From: Hyalella azteca
Lineage: Eukaryota; Arthropoda; Malacostraca; Amphipoda; Hyalellidae
Direction: 5' to 3'
Length of the DNA: 64,000 nucleotides
Assembly: GCF_000764305.2 (NCBI RefSeq)
Contig: NW_025942349.1
Span: forward strand, 1 to 64,000
Part shown: positions 24,431-37,370 of the stretch, in pieces
Layout of the letters: each line of letters opens with the position of its first letter
Position numbering within the stretch: the first letter of the stretch is position 1
Made by a program: the position numbers and the translations under genes
The notes under the pieces: model-generated
Seen by the model: only the letters and a program-made list of their open reading frames with translations
What the model was told of the DNA's origin: nothing
Databases searched by the model: none

Positions 24431-27148
24431 ACCACCGTTATTTTAAAACACTTTATTGCACAAATTACAGTAAAACATTGCACAAGGAACGACTCACTCT
24501 CGTGGACTTATTGAGATATCTGCAAATCGGCAATATCTAGTTTCAGCATCAGACAGCATGACGTCTCATTAGAGTAACTAGACCCTTGTTGGTTGCTGTA
24601 GGCCTACCTACTGAAGTTTACTTTTCATACTACTCATTCCTAATCTGTAATCTCTATTCTCAATTCTAACTTTCCCTAAAACATCCTTAAAATACTAATT
24701 CTAATTAATTACAAATAACAAATTTACATTACCTATATATATATATAATAGAAGCCAACAGACTGAACAGAGAAATACAATTTACAACAAGCCCTTTACA
24801 ATAATACCATTAATCATTAATGCTGGTTATGCTAGCGACTTTGTCACATTCCGCAGCACTTGTGTCACCGGCCTCTAAAATGAATGATCCATTTTATTAA
24901 CAAAACTGGGCCATAACTTTCTAGCACAATCAACATGGCTTTTTGATTATTAAGTTACAATTGAACCTCAAAAATCCTTATTCTGATTCGTATTATTACT
25001 ATTATATGCTGTATGCATATAGTTTTTATGGACCACCAGGACAAGAGCTCCGAGTGCTGGTAGGACAGTCTTGAGAGGATGATATCATGATCCTATCAAC
25101 CAATCACAGTGTAGAAAGAATGACATCTCAACCAATCACAGATGGGAGTCTGGGAGTGGGAGATGACATGACTCTGCCCACAAGTACCTTTGAGCACTAT
25201 ATGTTAGAATTTTACCATGACCAGCAGTGATTAGGCTTTAGGCACAGTAGTTGCTGACTTGCTGTCTTGCTGAGTGCAGAGTGCCATGGTTGCCACTAGC
25301 ACTAACCATGGTCTGATGTGACAGTATCATTAGGGTAATCAACAGCATGAAAACCTCTGAAGTCATTTATCTGGAAAAGCCAGTCATTCCACCAGTGGCA
25401 GCCAGGGCTGGAGAAGTCCTATTTTTTCTGAAATATTGTGGCTCTAATATCATATAATTTTAGTAGGCATGAAATCTTGCAGATCTTATGTCATAAATTT
25501 TTGAATGGTTGAAAAATTGCAGTTTGCACTTTGCAAACATGTTGTTTCATAAAATTTTCAACTATCTCAATCTGCAGTTACAGCACATCAATGACATCAT
25601 GCTCAAGCACATCACATGAGTTGCCACTGCCCACTAGCAACTTGCATGTCTTTTGACGCCCGACTGTTGGCTGTTGCCTAATTGCAAAAAATCCTACATT
25701 TTTCTGAAATATTTTGGCTATTGGCTAATATCATAATTCCCATAGATATGAAATTTCATGCCTCTAGTCTAATGTAATGTGTTTTTGTTTGATTGAAGAA
25801 ATGTGGTTCACAAAATTTTTAACTTCTGCGGTACTATCACTTAGTTCTATGCTTCTGGCTCCCACAAAAATATCCTGAATAACGTGTCAATCCAAATGGT
25901 TTCATTGTAGATCGCATAGTTGCGGTCACATCATTCGTCAGACGGTCAGACTGCATCATCAGTTATCATGTATTCACTTCAGTTGCCTCTAAAGTAAAGC
26001 CTAAAGAAGAAAAACGTAAGAAATATAGAGTTATTTTAAAACAAATTTTTCTCCAAATTATTATGACATGCCTGTTTATGTTCTGTAGGTATAAAAAAAT
26101 ACTATTGCCTCAAAAGATCAGTTTTTCTTGAATATTTTTATCATATAGTCTAATTACAATCTGTAATCATGCCGGATTGACTTAATTTGTATAGTCCTTT
26201 TATGCATATTGTTATTAAGTATTAATCATGTCCATTTCAACGGAGCGAAGGATGGTGGGAACATAACATATAACCAACATTGACATAAGGGTTTGTACTA
26301 TTTGCCAAAACCAGTAATTTGTTAGAAGGCACCAATGGCACATTTCAAGCCATGTTGCCTTCTATTCGTCACTTTAGTAATTCTTGTCCAACTGAATTGT
26401 GCTCTATGAATAATGAATAAATATTCATAACTGTGCCAAATCTTAGAGCCTGGGTTAATGTGTTAAAAATCTAATCAACTGGATGCAGATGTGTGATGGC
26501 ATTGCCGCGCATTCATCTTTAACCAACTTGCAGAGCAGGGTGCATTTTTTTACCGGCATGGCACAGATTGATAAAATGACTATATAAATTCCCGTGCTCC
26601 TAGTACATCTTCATGACCATGGCACGCACATAGGACTTTGTTGCATTTGTGGCTCATGAATGGCTCTTCATGGCCAGTTTATGGGATTCACAGCTCAAAG
26701 AAATGGAATCATGGCTTGCAAATCAATAAAACCATGACTCAAATAAATACAGTCCTGGTTCAGAATATTTTCCTCACTATTCACAGCCTTTTCTCACTAT
26801 CATTTACACTATTCATTTCCTCACTATTACCATCACTAGATGGTAACTAACTCCTAAGCAGGATGGAATTCTAAAAATTATGGTTTATATATAATTTTTA
26901 ATCCACCTCCGCCACTTTTTTGATCCAAAAATTTTAGTTTAGATAGAAAGGATAAAAATCGGAAGGATTAAAGTTGCACTTGAAAAAATCAACAATAAAG
27001 TTTGCAACACTTTAAGATTTCAATTAGACTAAATAGTAATTCATTAGTAATTTGTCTCCAAGTCAAACACAACAAATTAACATTTATGAATTAATAACAA
27101 ATCTTACCACCAATAAGATTTGAACATGATGCACACCACAAAAGCTAT
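24431..27148. other. CpG-poor intergenic DNA
   Basis: CpG drops sharply after about 24.43 kb (hand count 11 in 26041-27000 against 43 in 15241-16200). No gene recognised. Repeated CCAATCACA motifs occur near 25100-25140. Confidence 0.5.
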
Positions 27149-27152
27149 TTAA

Positions 27153-28225
27153 GGGGACCATCTCGCCTAAAATTTTCAATATTGGCGTTTTCCGGTTTTT
27201 GTGCTCATCTGAAAGCTGGAATTCTGCTCTTTCCAATGGTACCACTGCCATAGCTGTACGCCAATATTTACGTTTATGACGTCTCTTTAAAGGGAAGCGG
27301 GTGGGAGAGTTCTTTAACTAATTAGATATAAAGTAATTAGCTGCTGAAATCTTTGAATATAGTTTCTACTTGCGTTGTGCTGCAGTTACATGCTTAGTCT
27401 CATCTTAAAGCTGAAATTCTGAGCTTTTCAACGATACCACTGCGATTCTTGTACGTCAATATTGACGCACACGGCCGGGCTTTAAATGGAGGCGGGGGGT
27501 GGAGTTCCTTCACTAAATAGACCTAAGAAAATTAGAGCGGCAAGACTACATATATTGGTGTATCTGGCATCTGAGCTCAGTTACCCTCCTAACTTTGTAC
27601 GTAGAGGTGTGCTACAAGTTGCTGCTAGCATCCTTGAGTGGATTAAGCTACAGAAGCCTGTAGTTTGGTATCCATGCTACATTGAGTGCCTATTTCGAGG
27701 CGCACGAAACTTTGTCGCGCCGTCCTGAAAAGTTCAACTTATTGTCACAGAAAACCTATCTCCTCCTACAGTTTTCAAGCTACAGCAATGGAAGATATAT
27801 CATTCGATTCGTAAGGAATAGCTCTACAAATTGCATGTATAGTTTTTCTGATTTCATTATAGTTTGGATTATATATTGGAAAAAGGGGGAGGGGGGGAGA
27901 ATTTTTGTTTTTCGTTTCTTTAAATCCCCATCCATCAGGAACAAATTCGAAATTGAAAAAACTGAACACGTGAACGCTCGATATGGTCTTTACGGATCGA
28001 ATGACATGTGTCTCAACCTTGTAGCATATATACTGTAGGAGGAGATAGATTTCTAAAGTACCCCTTTATTTCTTCGTTTTCTATTAATTTCACGTTTTCT
28101 TTCATTTCTTTCGAAAAATTCACACGAACAAAAACAATTTTCTTTTACATTTTACATATGTGTACCGAATTTCAGAATGATCCGCCCAAAGGTATACGAT
28201 TTATTATTTGCGCGAGACAGTCCCC
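27153..28225. mobile_element. TTAA-flanked transposon with imperfect TIRs (family P)
   Basis: Ends GGGGACCATCTCGC and GCGAGACAGTCCCC, flanked by TTAA at 27149-27152 and 28226-28229. Contains an internal diverged tandem duplication (27205-27345 and 27405-27540; AAGCTG(G)AATTCTG, CAATATT(T/G)ACG). Related copies lie at 49470-49961 and 57208-59754. The TTAA target suggests piggyBac- or Kolobok-type transposition; no transposase is present. Confidence 0.75.
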
Positions 28226-28269
28226 TTAAAAAAGCAAAATTCTCGTACACGTTTACGCAATGAAAGCAA

Positions 28270-29800
28270 TGCACAACTGACTTTTTTGAGTTACGGTTGG
28301 CAATGCCAATGCCAGTAGTATGGCATTGCCACTCAACCATAATATTATGGTATGCAAGTACTGTAGTGTTACAGACTTACAGTATGGTTATGGTATTATC
28401 ATTTTAACTATAAGTATTACAGGAGTTTTTACAAGTGTATTCATGAGCATATTCTGGAATGGAAGCAACATTTCAATTCTGATATATAAGTGGGATGGGA
28501 CTAATAGAATACCTACCAACTCCTTTCATGATTTATTGCCATTCAATATGTGATGTATGGATGACAATGCTACCTTTGTCCCTCTGATGCTCATTTTTAC
28601 TGGCTGCAGCTGTAGAATTAACCCTTTCATGGGTAAGTTACCATATATGATCACTTGAAATCTTGTCACAAAAAGCATCACCACGGCTTCCTGTTTGTTT
28701 TTGAGGCATCCTTATAATGCCTCAGTCAATCACTAATTATCTGACCATCATTCTATCTATAGCATCACCAGCTGCAAAGTCCACAAATTGAAATATGAGC
28801 ATTTAAATGAAGGTTTTGACTTGGACAATGGAACTGATGCTCTTTCCGCATTTTCTTCAAAAGGTGGAAGTATAAATATATATATTTATTTATTTTGGCA
28901 ACTTGATTAAATTTAATTAAATTAAATTTTTATGTTTCTAATTTTTCATTTGCATAAACTGAATTTTAATTATAAAGAAAAATTTTGTGTACTGATCGCA
29001 TTTATTGAATTCCTCAAGTGCGATTTAAACCTTCAATAGGCAAAATTTGCAAAAATTCATAGAAATAAATACCTATATTGTATAATACTTCTTACTTTCT
29101 TGAAATGGTTTCTGAAATTTTAATTTCTGGATATTTCAATGCTTGCCTGCTAAAGGGTTAAATTAAATTTTTAAAATATTGATTAAAATTTTTAATAGAA
29201 AATTTTAAATTAAAATTTTAATTAAAATTTTTGAATTGAAAATTAGATTTTATTAAATTGAGTTAAATTATTTGATACACCGCATTGTACATGCATACAA
29301 AATGCTTAATTATTTATTTAATGCAATAATTGCCGCTTCTAAACAACAAACATTTTATAAAAGACATGAGAAGTTTGAAAACTTGCAATGGGAGATGAAT
29401 GATTTTGATGAATGGTTCTTTCAATTCTGAATGATTTCATCATTCAGGATCTGAAGTGAAGTTATTTAGACAATATTGACAAAATAAGGCAAAAACAATG
29501 TTTGTTTAAATGTGTTTAAATTTTGAAACAACTTTCCATCATTTAAACCTCAGTGTGGAATGTGGCTCAAATCTATTTATTGTGAAATCAAACTTAACAT
29601 TACCAAAACAAGGTGTGCAACACCGTCTTTGCAATTGCATCTTGTCATATGTTAAAAAGACAGCATGATGTGCCATACACTGTGAAATATTTGCAGTTTT
29701 CCCATCATTTTTTGTGGTTTTGAAAACTTTTCTAATATTGGTGATACTGCGAAAATTTTCTGCAAAGGTTGACATACCATAATTTTTTTATTTTAGAAAA
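28270..29800. repeat. Large repeat, inverted relative to 62290-63165
   Basis: Shared ordered words, inverted in the partner: GGCAATGCC clusters at 28290-28330 and 63100-63150; CAACAAACA.. at 29344 and TTTGTTGTTTAGAAG at 62680; AACAAGGTGTG at 29607 and CACACCTTGTTTTGG at 62430. Includes AT-only stretches. No coding capacity seen. Confidence 0.7.
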
Positions 29801-30198
29801 TTCATTGCAAAAATTTGTCAGACATGGATAAATGACTAGTGAATGTAATCAAGTAGGGCGTTGCCAACCTGGTATAGAATTGCAAACCACACATGATATT
29901 GGAAGCGTGGCAGTTTATGACTACCTGTAGCTCAGTGTATCAATTGTCACTGGAAGTTGTTGTGTGGAAGTTGTAACGTGGTAGGTTTTTGATCCATTTT
30001 CTTATATAGACATAAGAATATATTACCTATCCAGAATTCCACACATGAATCATGAGTGTATGATTTTGAGACCATGCTGGCTTTCTGAGTTCTCAGCTTC
30101 TTGCTTCTCCCCTTCTCTTCATGAGAAAAGGTAGTACTAGTAGGAAGAAGGTGCACAAGCTAGCAAAAATGTAAAAATTAGGTAAATAAATCCAGTAC

Positions 30199-30347
30199 TG
30201 GGCCCATTGTTTCAAAAAAGTTAAGAGATTGTAAGTTCATCAGCCAATCATTGATGGCACTTCAAGCAAAATCCACCAATCATAGACAAGAAAATAGAGC
30301 GTAAGTACTTACGTTCACTTAGCAAATTTTGAAAGTATGGCCCCGGG
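30199..30347. mobile_element. Possible small foldback element
   Basis: GGGCCCATTGTTTCAAAA at one end and TTTTGAAAGTATGGCCCC at the other are imperfect inverted repeats, with CTTACG words inside. Weakly supported. Confidence 0.35.
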
Positions 30348-30825
30348 TTTGTTACTTAATCTGATTTATGTTGAATTTTATTTTGCATGACCTTCTGTCT
30401 TATTTTGTAAATTATTTAGGTGCTATTTATTCATTTTTTGTTTTAAATTCTGGCCAATTTTAATGAATTCCTATGCAAGTGTTATTATATTTGCTGTGTT
30501 CATCAGTTAACTTGCCTCACTGGAAATTTCTCATCCCTTACTGATGGGTGCAGAAAGTGGGTGAATATCTGAATATCTTTGGTGATACATCAGCAGCAAC
30601 ATTTTTACCTTCAAAAGATCTTTCCAACATATTTCGATTGAAATTATTGTATTTTTGATATTCGCACATCTCGGGCAACCTTAAATGCTGAACATAAGGT
30701 ACACCAGTGGCGTGCTTCATTTTTAAAATTTCCTGTTTCTGATTGGATGGAAAGCATGATCCGAAATTTGGCAATTTCAGTTTTAATGCAATTTTCCACT
30801 GCAATACCTGGGGTGCTGAAGATAC

Positions 30826-31143
30826 AGAGCTGTGGTGGTGCAGTGATGAGAGACTCTGTCTCGCACCCAGCTCCCGGGTTCGAGCCCCACTGAGGACAAG
30901 TTCATCAGGGAAGCTCACCTCATGGTCATCTCAGCCATTCATCCAACTCTGGTTGATAAATGAGTACCTGGCTTGTCCAGGGTGTTGTGTAATGCAATAA
31001 AATGGTTCTGGCAGGTCAGCAAGCCAGTGATGTTTGTAGAACTACCAGTGGCACCGAGTGCCCGGAAAAACTGACCTATCACCGCCTCTCCCTAGTCACC
31101 AATACCAGGATGGGCAATTACAAGAACTAGATACACTCATATA
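30826..31143 (+). mobile_element. tRNA-derived SINE (second family, copy 1)
   Basis: A box TGGTGCAGTGA and B box GGTTCGAGCCC, then a body containing CAACTCTGGTTGATAAATG, GGAAAAACTGACCTA and CCAATACCAGGATGGGC. A diverged copy is at 45026-45340. Confidence 0.8.
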
Positions 31144-33412
31144 AGGTGGTGTTGTAAAAAATTGATGAAAATTATGTTTGCAACCCATCTTGAAGAGTGC
31201 TGGTGATGCAGTGACGCATCTTGGAGACTGCCAGAATTGTGGTGATCCAAAAATTGGCAATGCATTCAGCAAACCCTGCACCTTGGCTTCCAGACATACT
31301 AAATTTTCATGCATGCACAGAATTGGGCTACAGCATACATGAATACATTTTGGAAAAAATATATATATCTTAGTATGAAATTGATAAATTCTCCCAAAAT
31401 TTACTTTCTTTCACAGAACTGAACAGTTGCTTCATGCATTGTGCCAATGTTCTGGTGCCTGTATGAGTGATGCAACTTACAATACAGCCCATAGTGGCAA
31501 GGCACAGATTCTTTAGACTCTTCCTCTAGCTCATTTTTCAGTCCTGCAAGATGACTAGTAGAATATCATGGAAGCCAACATAGTTAAATTCTACAAAATG
31601 GATGGTAATATAGTTCCCCCTAAAGTCACTGACAGTTCCTCCTTGGCTGTGCATTTAACTCTACCAGGGAGAACAGAGAACCTCTTTGCTTTTACAACAG
31701 TCATGTTAGCACTGCATACTCTTGGATAATATAACAATTTGAATGGAATTTACTACATGTACATCAAAAAATTTATAGCTCAGACAACACATTACCTACT
31801 CAGAAGTCAAGTACCGGTACTGATCCTGGAGTCACACATCTCAATTACAACATTCAGAAACTGATATTTCAGCTAAAAGAACACAGAATAACCGCCTCTA
31901 CCTTTTACCACAAATTCTGCAAAGCAGTAAATCATCTTCACCCACTAAATTCACCATTTTGCTCATTTTTTCCAAATCAGACCTCATAAATCCATTTAGA
32001 TCAGGGTTCAGCTCATTGTTTACATATCACCGTAGATAATGCTAGCTTGCTGATAAAGACAGCTTGTGTCAATGCTTGCAGATAAATGACGATTGATTTT
32101 AATTTCAGTTTTTTTATGGAGCTGTGTGTGTTTATCCAGTTTTAGAATATATGAATAAATAAAAATGAGTGTTTTTTGATAAAGCTACATTTTCTAATAA
32201 CTGGGAACCAAAACATATGAATGCATAAATATTAATTCATTTAATCAATGACCTGAATTGCAAATTTTTTGTAGAGAGACAAAGAAACACATCTGAAAAA
32301 GTAAGTATAATTTTAGTGTAAAAACTTGAATTGGCAGTTTTACTGGTTAAAAAATGAATAGAAACATTGCTAAAAAATATGTTGATTTAATATTGGAACA
32401 GACTATAAAAAGATAGAAGTTGCAATTAAAAATTTATTAATAGCACAGAAATGTTTCATTTTAAAAATATACAAATGAGTGGCCATCATTTTGTTTTTAT
32501 TGGTTTCAACAATGCCCAAAGATCAAACATAAGATCATCATAGATGTTGCAAAATCAACTCAATCAATAGTTCTCCAAGTTTACTTGTACAATCAAATAT
32601 AAAACAATGAATTTGTAGATAAAATTAGAATAAGAACTGAACTTAGAACTGAACTCTTGACTTCCACATTCGAAACAAATTTGCAGGCTTTATTTATTAT
32701 TGAATGTAATAGTTATTGGATCATCTTTTTTATATGTCAGTTATTGATTAGCAGCAAATATAGATTGGATTTTATAACAAAGAATAAACCAAGAGTTTTG
32801 CTAAACAGGTGGTGAAGTTTTGATTAACAAACATACCCAAGTTGTTTTTATTAATTAAATGATTATATATATATGTCTTACAGATAAATCTTAAATATTG
32901 CATGGAGTACCAATAGGCTATTGAGTTATTAAAATTCTTCAGTATAGTTTTTGTGATTTCAATGTACAACCACCTGAAGCCTTAAAAAGCATCCATGATG
33001 TCTCAGCTTACTCACAGTTAGACATGCAATCAATTTTTAAAAGCTTTTTGTAACATCTCCAAAGCAGTTATCATTTTTACTGGGAATAAATGATTTGTAG
33101 GTGAAGTCTAATTTCTATGCCTTATTTGGTAATTGATACTCTCCTGAGTGAGTTAAAATTAAATAAAGCCAGCATCGTGTGATGATTCTGAGTTGAATAT
33201 TACTAGTAATCAGTACTTCTCTGTGAAATAATTAATTGTGTTGTCAATTGTTTGAAAACTAATACCTTACTAATTATGGCAGTGTACCTCGACCAACAGG
33301 GTGTTTTTCTATGAAACAAACTGAACACAGGCAGAGTGCCACCATTTCCTTTTTGATTGTAGGTGCTTTTTTGCTTGTTCGCAGTTATTTTTACTTATAA
33401 ACAAGCTTCAGT
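31144..33412. other. AT-rich, CpG-poor stretch without recognised genes
   Basis: Short ORFs only; no repeats beyond poly-AT runs could be supported. Confidence 0.5.
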
Positions 33413-33416
33413 TTAA

Positions 33417-33786
33417 CACGTTGACTCCAAAGTGGTACATATGCATACCACGAAATGTACCTATTTCTCCAAGAAGTAGTGGTACATAATTCAGGTTGCC
33501 TAAAATCAGCCAAATCCGAGAACAAAAAAAGGCCTAAAAAGGCCCATAACTCAATATATACTAGTTTATTTGTAGGTTCTGCGATGAAAATTCCATTTAT
33601 TTTATTTTTTCAGTATTCAAAATTTAATTAGGAAGTACCCCTATCATAAATTTTAGCCGGCCAATGCAACTGAGAAAAACTAAATCACGGAATTTGTCCG
33701 GAAAAAATGACCGTCTGGCAACCCTGTCTAAAAACAGTACAAAAAATGAAATAATGGTACAAGATGAAGCAATTGGAGTCAAAGTG
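33417..33786. mobile_element. TTAA-flanked MITE, copy 1
   Basis: Flanking TTAA at 33413-33416 and 33787-33790. Terminal CACGTTGACTCC and GGAGTCAAAGTG are inverted repeats. The same family, inverted, is at 60263-60627. Contains GTTGCCAGACGG-like text near one end (33710). Confidence 0.85.
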
Positions 33787-34449
33787 TTAACCTGGACCCA
33801 GCATAATATAAGATGGGTGTATAAAAGAATGTCATGTTGAGATGCAGAAAATCTCTAATGATGCGGTCAAGAGGGGCTGGTGGCCTGGGCTGAACCTTCT
33901 GCAAAAGCCTTCTGTTTGCAAAGTCAAGACTAGTGGCAAGCATAACATTTAGGGCTGCACCAATTTTTTAATGAAGTGTGATGAAGTTTAAAGAAAAATA
34001 TTCCTTATTTTATGAAATAGAGTGTTTGAAGTTACCAACAGTAAATTCCACCTAATTTATGGAACACACTGAATTATTTTTTAACTCTTGTCATTGTGCT
34101 GCTATCTTTAATTAGTATCATGTCAATCCAAATTGCTTCTTTCTATCTGCAGAGACAAGAGACAGAGCTCATCTCTTCTCTCAGAGGTGATTCAAGTTAA
34201 GACAAAGCATGTAAGTGAAGATAACATATTTTCAAAAGATTTAACCTATGAAATGCAAGTGATATAGTTGCCAGATACCTGTTATCATTGATTATCTAAT
34301 ATTGGCTTCTAAATATTTATGAATATTGTTTATATCTTCATTCATGGCAAGACTAAAGGCAGAAAGGTCAGGTTCATGAACATTAATGAGATTTCCTTTT
34401 GAGAATGGTTTATACTAAACAATTCTCTATTGATTGGCTATATATACAC

Positions 34450-35640
34450 TAGTAGACAAAATAAGAGGCTAGACAAAATAAGGAAAATGCCCGAGAAATC
34501 TGCAAAATATATTTTAGTATGGTGTAGGTCCACCTTTTTTGGCAATTACAGCCTCAGTTCTACAAGGTATTAAATTTATACAAATTGTTGGTTGTTTCCA
34601 AATGAATTTTAACGCATTCTTCAGTTGAAACTCCCTCCTGCTCTTTTAAAGATAATGGCTATGGGAATTGACTTCTGACTGGCATCTCTGTCATTGACTG
34701 TAAATGCTCAATAATATTCAGGTCTGGTGATTGTGGTGGCCAAATAAGATGCTCAACTTCATTAGAATGTTGATCATGCCATTTTTTAACAATTCAAGCT
34801 GCATGTATCTTTGCATTATCATCTTAAAAGATGGCGTTACTATCCGGAAACATTGCTTGAACTATTGCATGAACTTGGTCCTCCAAAAGTCCTAAATAGT
34901 CACAGCTGTTGATTCTTCCATAAAAAGAAATCATTGGTCTGCTGTATTTTCAAGAAATAGCACCTCAGATTATCGCAGATCCCTTGCCATGTTTTACAAT
35001 TGGGAGGAGGCGGTCAGGATGAGATGACTTTTGGCTGTCTCCAACATAAACTTGACCAGAGGTTGGGAATGAAGGTAAACAATGATTTGTCATAGATAAT
35101 CACATTTTTCCACTGCTCAAGGGCCTAATTCTGGAGGCTTTTGCACCACTCTTAATGCTTTGAAGCATTTGTATTTCAAACCAGGGGTTATGTAATTGTA
35201 GCTCTTCCAGATCTGTGCAGCTTTTGGCAGACAGTCTTTATAGAAACTGGGCTCTGTAGTTGTACATTGCTGTATGCAGTAATTTAAACAACTGTGGTTT
35301 TCTCACTGTCCCTCACAGTTCGATTTAGGCATCAATAGTCTCTCTCAGACAACTTTGATTTATGGCCAGACCTGTGCTTTACTGAGGAAGTTTTTCCTTC
35401 TCTTTCAAAAGCAGTCTTTACTTTTGAGACAGTATCTTTAGAAACATCAAGCATTTGGGAAGTTTCTGTCACACTAGCACCTGCCATATGGGCACCAACA
35501 ATTTGGCCTCTTTGAAAGTCAGAGAGGCTTGCCATTTATATAGGTGAGGTTATAGTGACAAAAATTTACTAAAAATATCTGCATAAATAAAATATCAATT
35601 AGCAGCAACAATAAAATGTAGAAATGTGTTACGTTTTCAT
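34450..35640 (-). mobile_element. Tc1-type transposon, inactivated
   Basis: Left part contains TAGTATGGTGTAGGTCCACC and right part GTGACAAAAATTTACTAAAA, both typical untranslated ends of Tc1-like elements. It encloses a minus-strand transposase remnant. Exact termini were not resolved. Confidence 0.75.
34510..35535 (-). pseudogene. Tc1 transposase pseudogene
   Basis: N terminus MASLSDFQRGQIVGAHMAGA, then SVTETSQMLDVSKDTVSKVK, is a paired-like HTH. After several stops, DDNAKIHAA (second Asp of DDE) and WPPQSPDLNIIEHL (third acidic residue, D) remain recognisable in order. Multiple in-frame stops make it non-functional. Confidence 0.85.
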
Positions 35641-35646
35641 TGTTTA

Positions 35647-35728
35647 TTGCAATATCAATCTATCTATATCTATCTATCAATCATCTATCTATCTATCAAT
35701 CAATCTATATATCTATCTTATCTATAAA
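35647..35728. repeat. Interrupted (TATC)n microsatellite
   Basis: Runs of ATCTATCTATC with CAATC interruptions. Confidence 0.9.
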
Positions 35729-35974
35729 TTACAATATCAAAATTTCAGATGTTACTCATACTGTGTCCAACCCATGTATCTACAAATAGAGTACAATTAA
35801 TTTCATTTTATTATGCAAAACTGGTTATACATATTTGCCCTGACTAATACGGTTCTATGTACACTATCATCATTGAAATAGTCCTATTTTCATGTGAGAA
35901 TTGAAAATGCATTCATAATATGTCCTTGTAACAATTTGTTAATAAATTCTGTTCTTGGCTGTTACCTCTGCCAG

Positions 35975-36085
35975 CAAACTCCACCTCTGTCATCTTGTGG
36001 GTCAGGCAAGGTGGAAGCTAAAGCCAAGGCTGCCGGTGGCTGCCAACGTTCCTCACAGAACGGTGCTGCTATGTCTGGGGAACAG
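35975..36085 (+). CDS. Exon (upstream, phase 0/0) of the zinc-finger/recombinase-like gene
   Basis: Open exon bounded by a pyrimidine-rich acceptor ending CTGCCAG and a donor after GAACAG. It is 37 codons and reads QTPPLSSCGSG then an Ala/Lys-rich stretch and a Ser/Gly-rich end. It leaves in phase 0, which fits the next exon. Linkage to the following exons is inferred from phase and spacing only. No start codon with a clear first exon was found upstream, so the protein N terminus is missing from this model. Confidence 0.45.
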
Positions 36086-36380
36086 GTTGGTTGTGATGGT
36101 GTTGTTCTGCAATAGATTTTCAGGCCAGTTTGTCAGTTGTAATTGTGTTAAGCTCATTACGTTTTTTACTTGCATTGGTCACTGATTCAAGCTTGGTAAT
36201 GATTTCATTGTTAATAATTAATTGAGTAATAGACAGATTTATGAAGGCTACATTGAATCCTAATGAAATTGGTGTGACTTTGTCCCTGTCAGTTAACTTT
36301 GCCCTACCTTGCATTTGCTTCCTGGGCCTCCATGGTGATACTTGATTTTTCTAAGACTCTTTTCTACTCATGGCAAACAG

Positions 36381-36762
36381 GCAAGGAAAGAGACCCAAGA
36401 TAAGCAGGTAGAGTCAAAGCCCACGTTGCCCTTATCACTAGAAGCTGGTACATTGAGGCAAGACTTGAATTCTCATCATGAACAGCATGGCAAAGGCACA
36501 AAGGCTGAAAGAAGAAGAATGAAAAGGAAAATGCAGAGGATGAGAAGGAAGGGGTGCATACAGCGAGAGGATAATAATGAATCTGAAGTTAGAAAAGCAG
36601 AGGAAGAGACAATGAGCATGGATTTAGGTGAACCTTCAGTGCTGCATGTTACGACAGAGAACGAGATGGAGCCGTGCAGTAAAGTGACTCCAAGAGGAAG
36701 GAAGAGGCTGAGGACATTGAGTAATGACTGTGTGACCCAAGTTGTCACCACCCCTATGAGTG
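36381..36762 (+). CDS. Exon encoding a basic, NLS-like region of the zinc-finger/recombinase-like protein
   Basis: Acceptor CAAACAG, donor after ATGAGTG followed by GTAATT; enters phase 0 and leaves in phase 1. The 127 codons are strongly charged. A Lys/Arg block (KAERRRMKRKMQRMRRKG) is followed by an acidic stretch and then RGRKRLRTL, both consistent with nuclear localisation. No domain is recognised. The exon is AT-moderate and CpG-poor compared with the terminal exon. The phases match the neighbouring exons exactly, which supports a real spliced transcript rather than a chance ORF. Confidence 0.6.
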
Positions 36763-36889
36763 GTAATTACCAGTACAGGCATTTCATACATGTCATCTAT
36801 TATCATTTAAAATTGTCTAATTACTGCAATAAAATCATTCTCTCTTCTTGTGCATGGCTTTCAACATTTGCCTTCATTGCTCTCCACAG

Positions 36890-37009
36890 AAAAGTCGAGC
36901 TGTGAGCAAGAGGAGCAGCAGGCGGAGGAGGCGGGCAGTGGCGATGAGGTTCTCAGCAACACCGAGCAGCTGCTGCACATGAACAGGAAGAGGCTCCGAT
37001 GTCAGGCTG
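36890..37009 (+). CDS. Exon encoding a Glu/Gln-rich linker
   Basis: Acceptor CTCCACAG and donor GCTG|GTGAGT; enters and leaves in phase 1. It encodes KSSCEQEEQQAEEAGSGDE, then a Leu/His/Met stretch ending NRKRLRCQA. The acidic low-complexity sequence plus a short basic cluster suggests a flexible linker in a nuclear protein. It joins in frame to both neighbours. Confidence 0.6.
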
Positions 37010-37050
37010 GTGAGTTATCATTCGAACTATAATTAATTAACATTAGGGTA

Positions 37051-37199
37051 TTAATTAACTTGATTAGATCATATATTACCCGTGATGATTTGGCTGCTGT
37101 GACTCAACACTATTGGTGAACATTCATTCCTTGCGTCTGAAGCGGTCATTTGTTTTGTTGACAGAACCCGATTCATCTAATACAGCAGAGTCGTAATAG
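37051..37199 (+). pseudogene. Duplicated dead copy of the terminal-exon acceptor and exon start
   Basis: This 149-bp block is a diverged direct repeat of 37249-37397, which carries the real acceptor and first codons of the terminal exon. The copy retains the acceptor (GTTGACAG at 37157-37164) and encodes EPDSSNTAES, parallel to ERYLSDTTES in the live exon, then stops at TAA. Use of this acceptor would truncate the protein. The spacer between the repeats is the end of a TTAA-flanked MITE. Confidence 0.6.
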
Positions 37200-37252
37200 T
37201 ACAACAAATGAAGTAATAGTACGAGATGAAGCAATCGCAGTCAAAGTGTTAA
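37200..37252 (+). mobile_element. Terminal fragment of a TTAA-flanked MITE
   Basis: Resembles the right end of the element at 33417-33786, including GAAGCAAT, CAGTCAAAGTGTTAA and the terminal TTAA. It separates the two copies of the duplicated exon start. Confidence 0.55.
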
Positions 37253-37370
37253 TTAATTTGATATGATATACTATCCGTTATGATTCGACCGCTGCGGTTC
37301 AAAAAAATTACTAAACACTAACTGATTCCTTCTTTGTGGCTATGAAACGAGCATTTGTTTTTATTGACAG

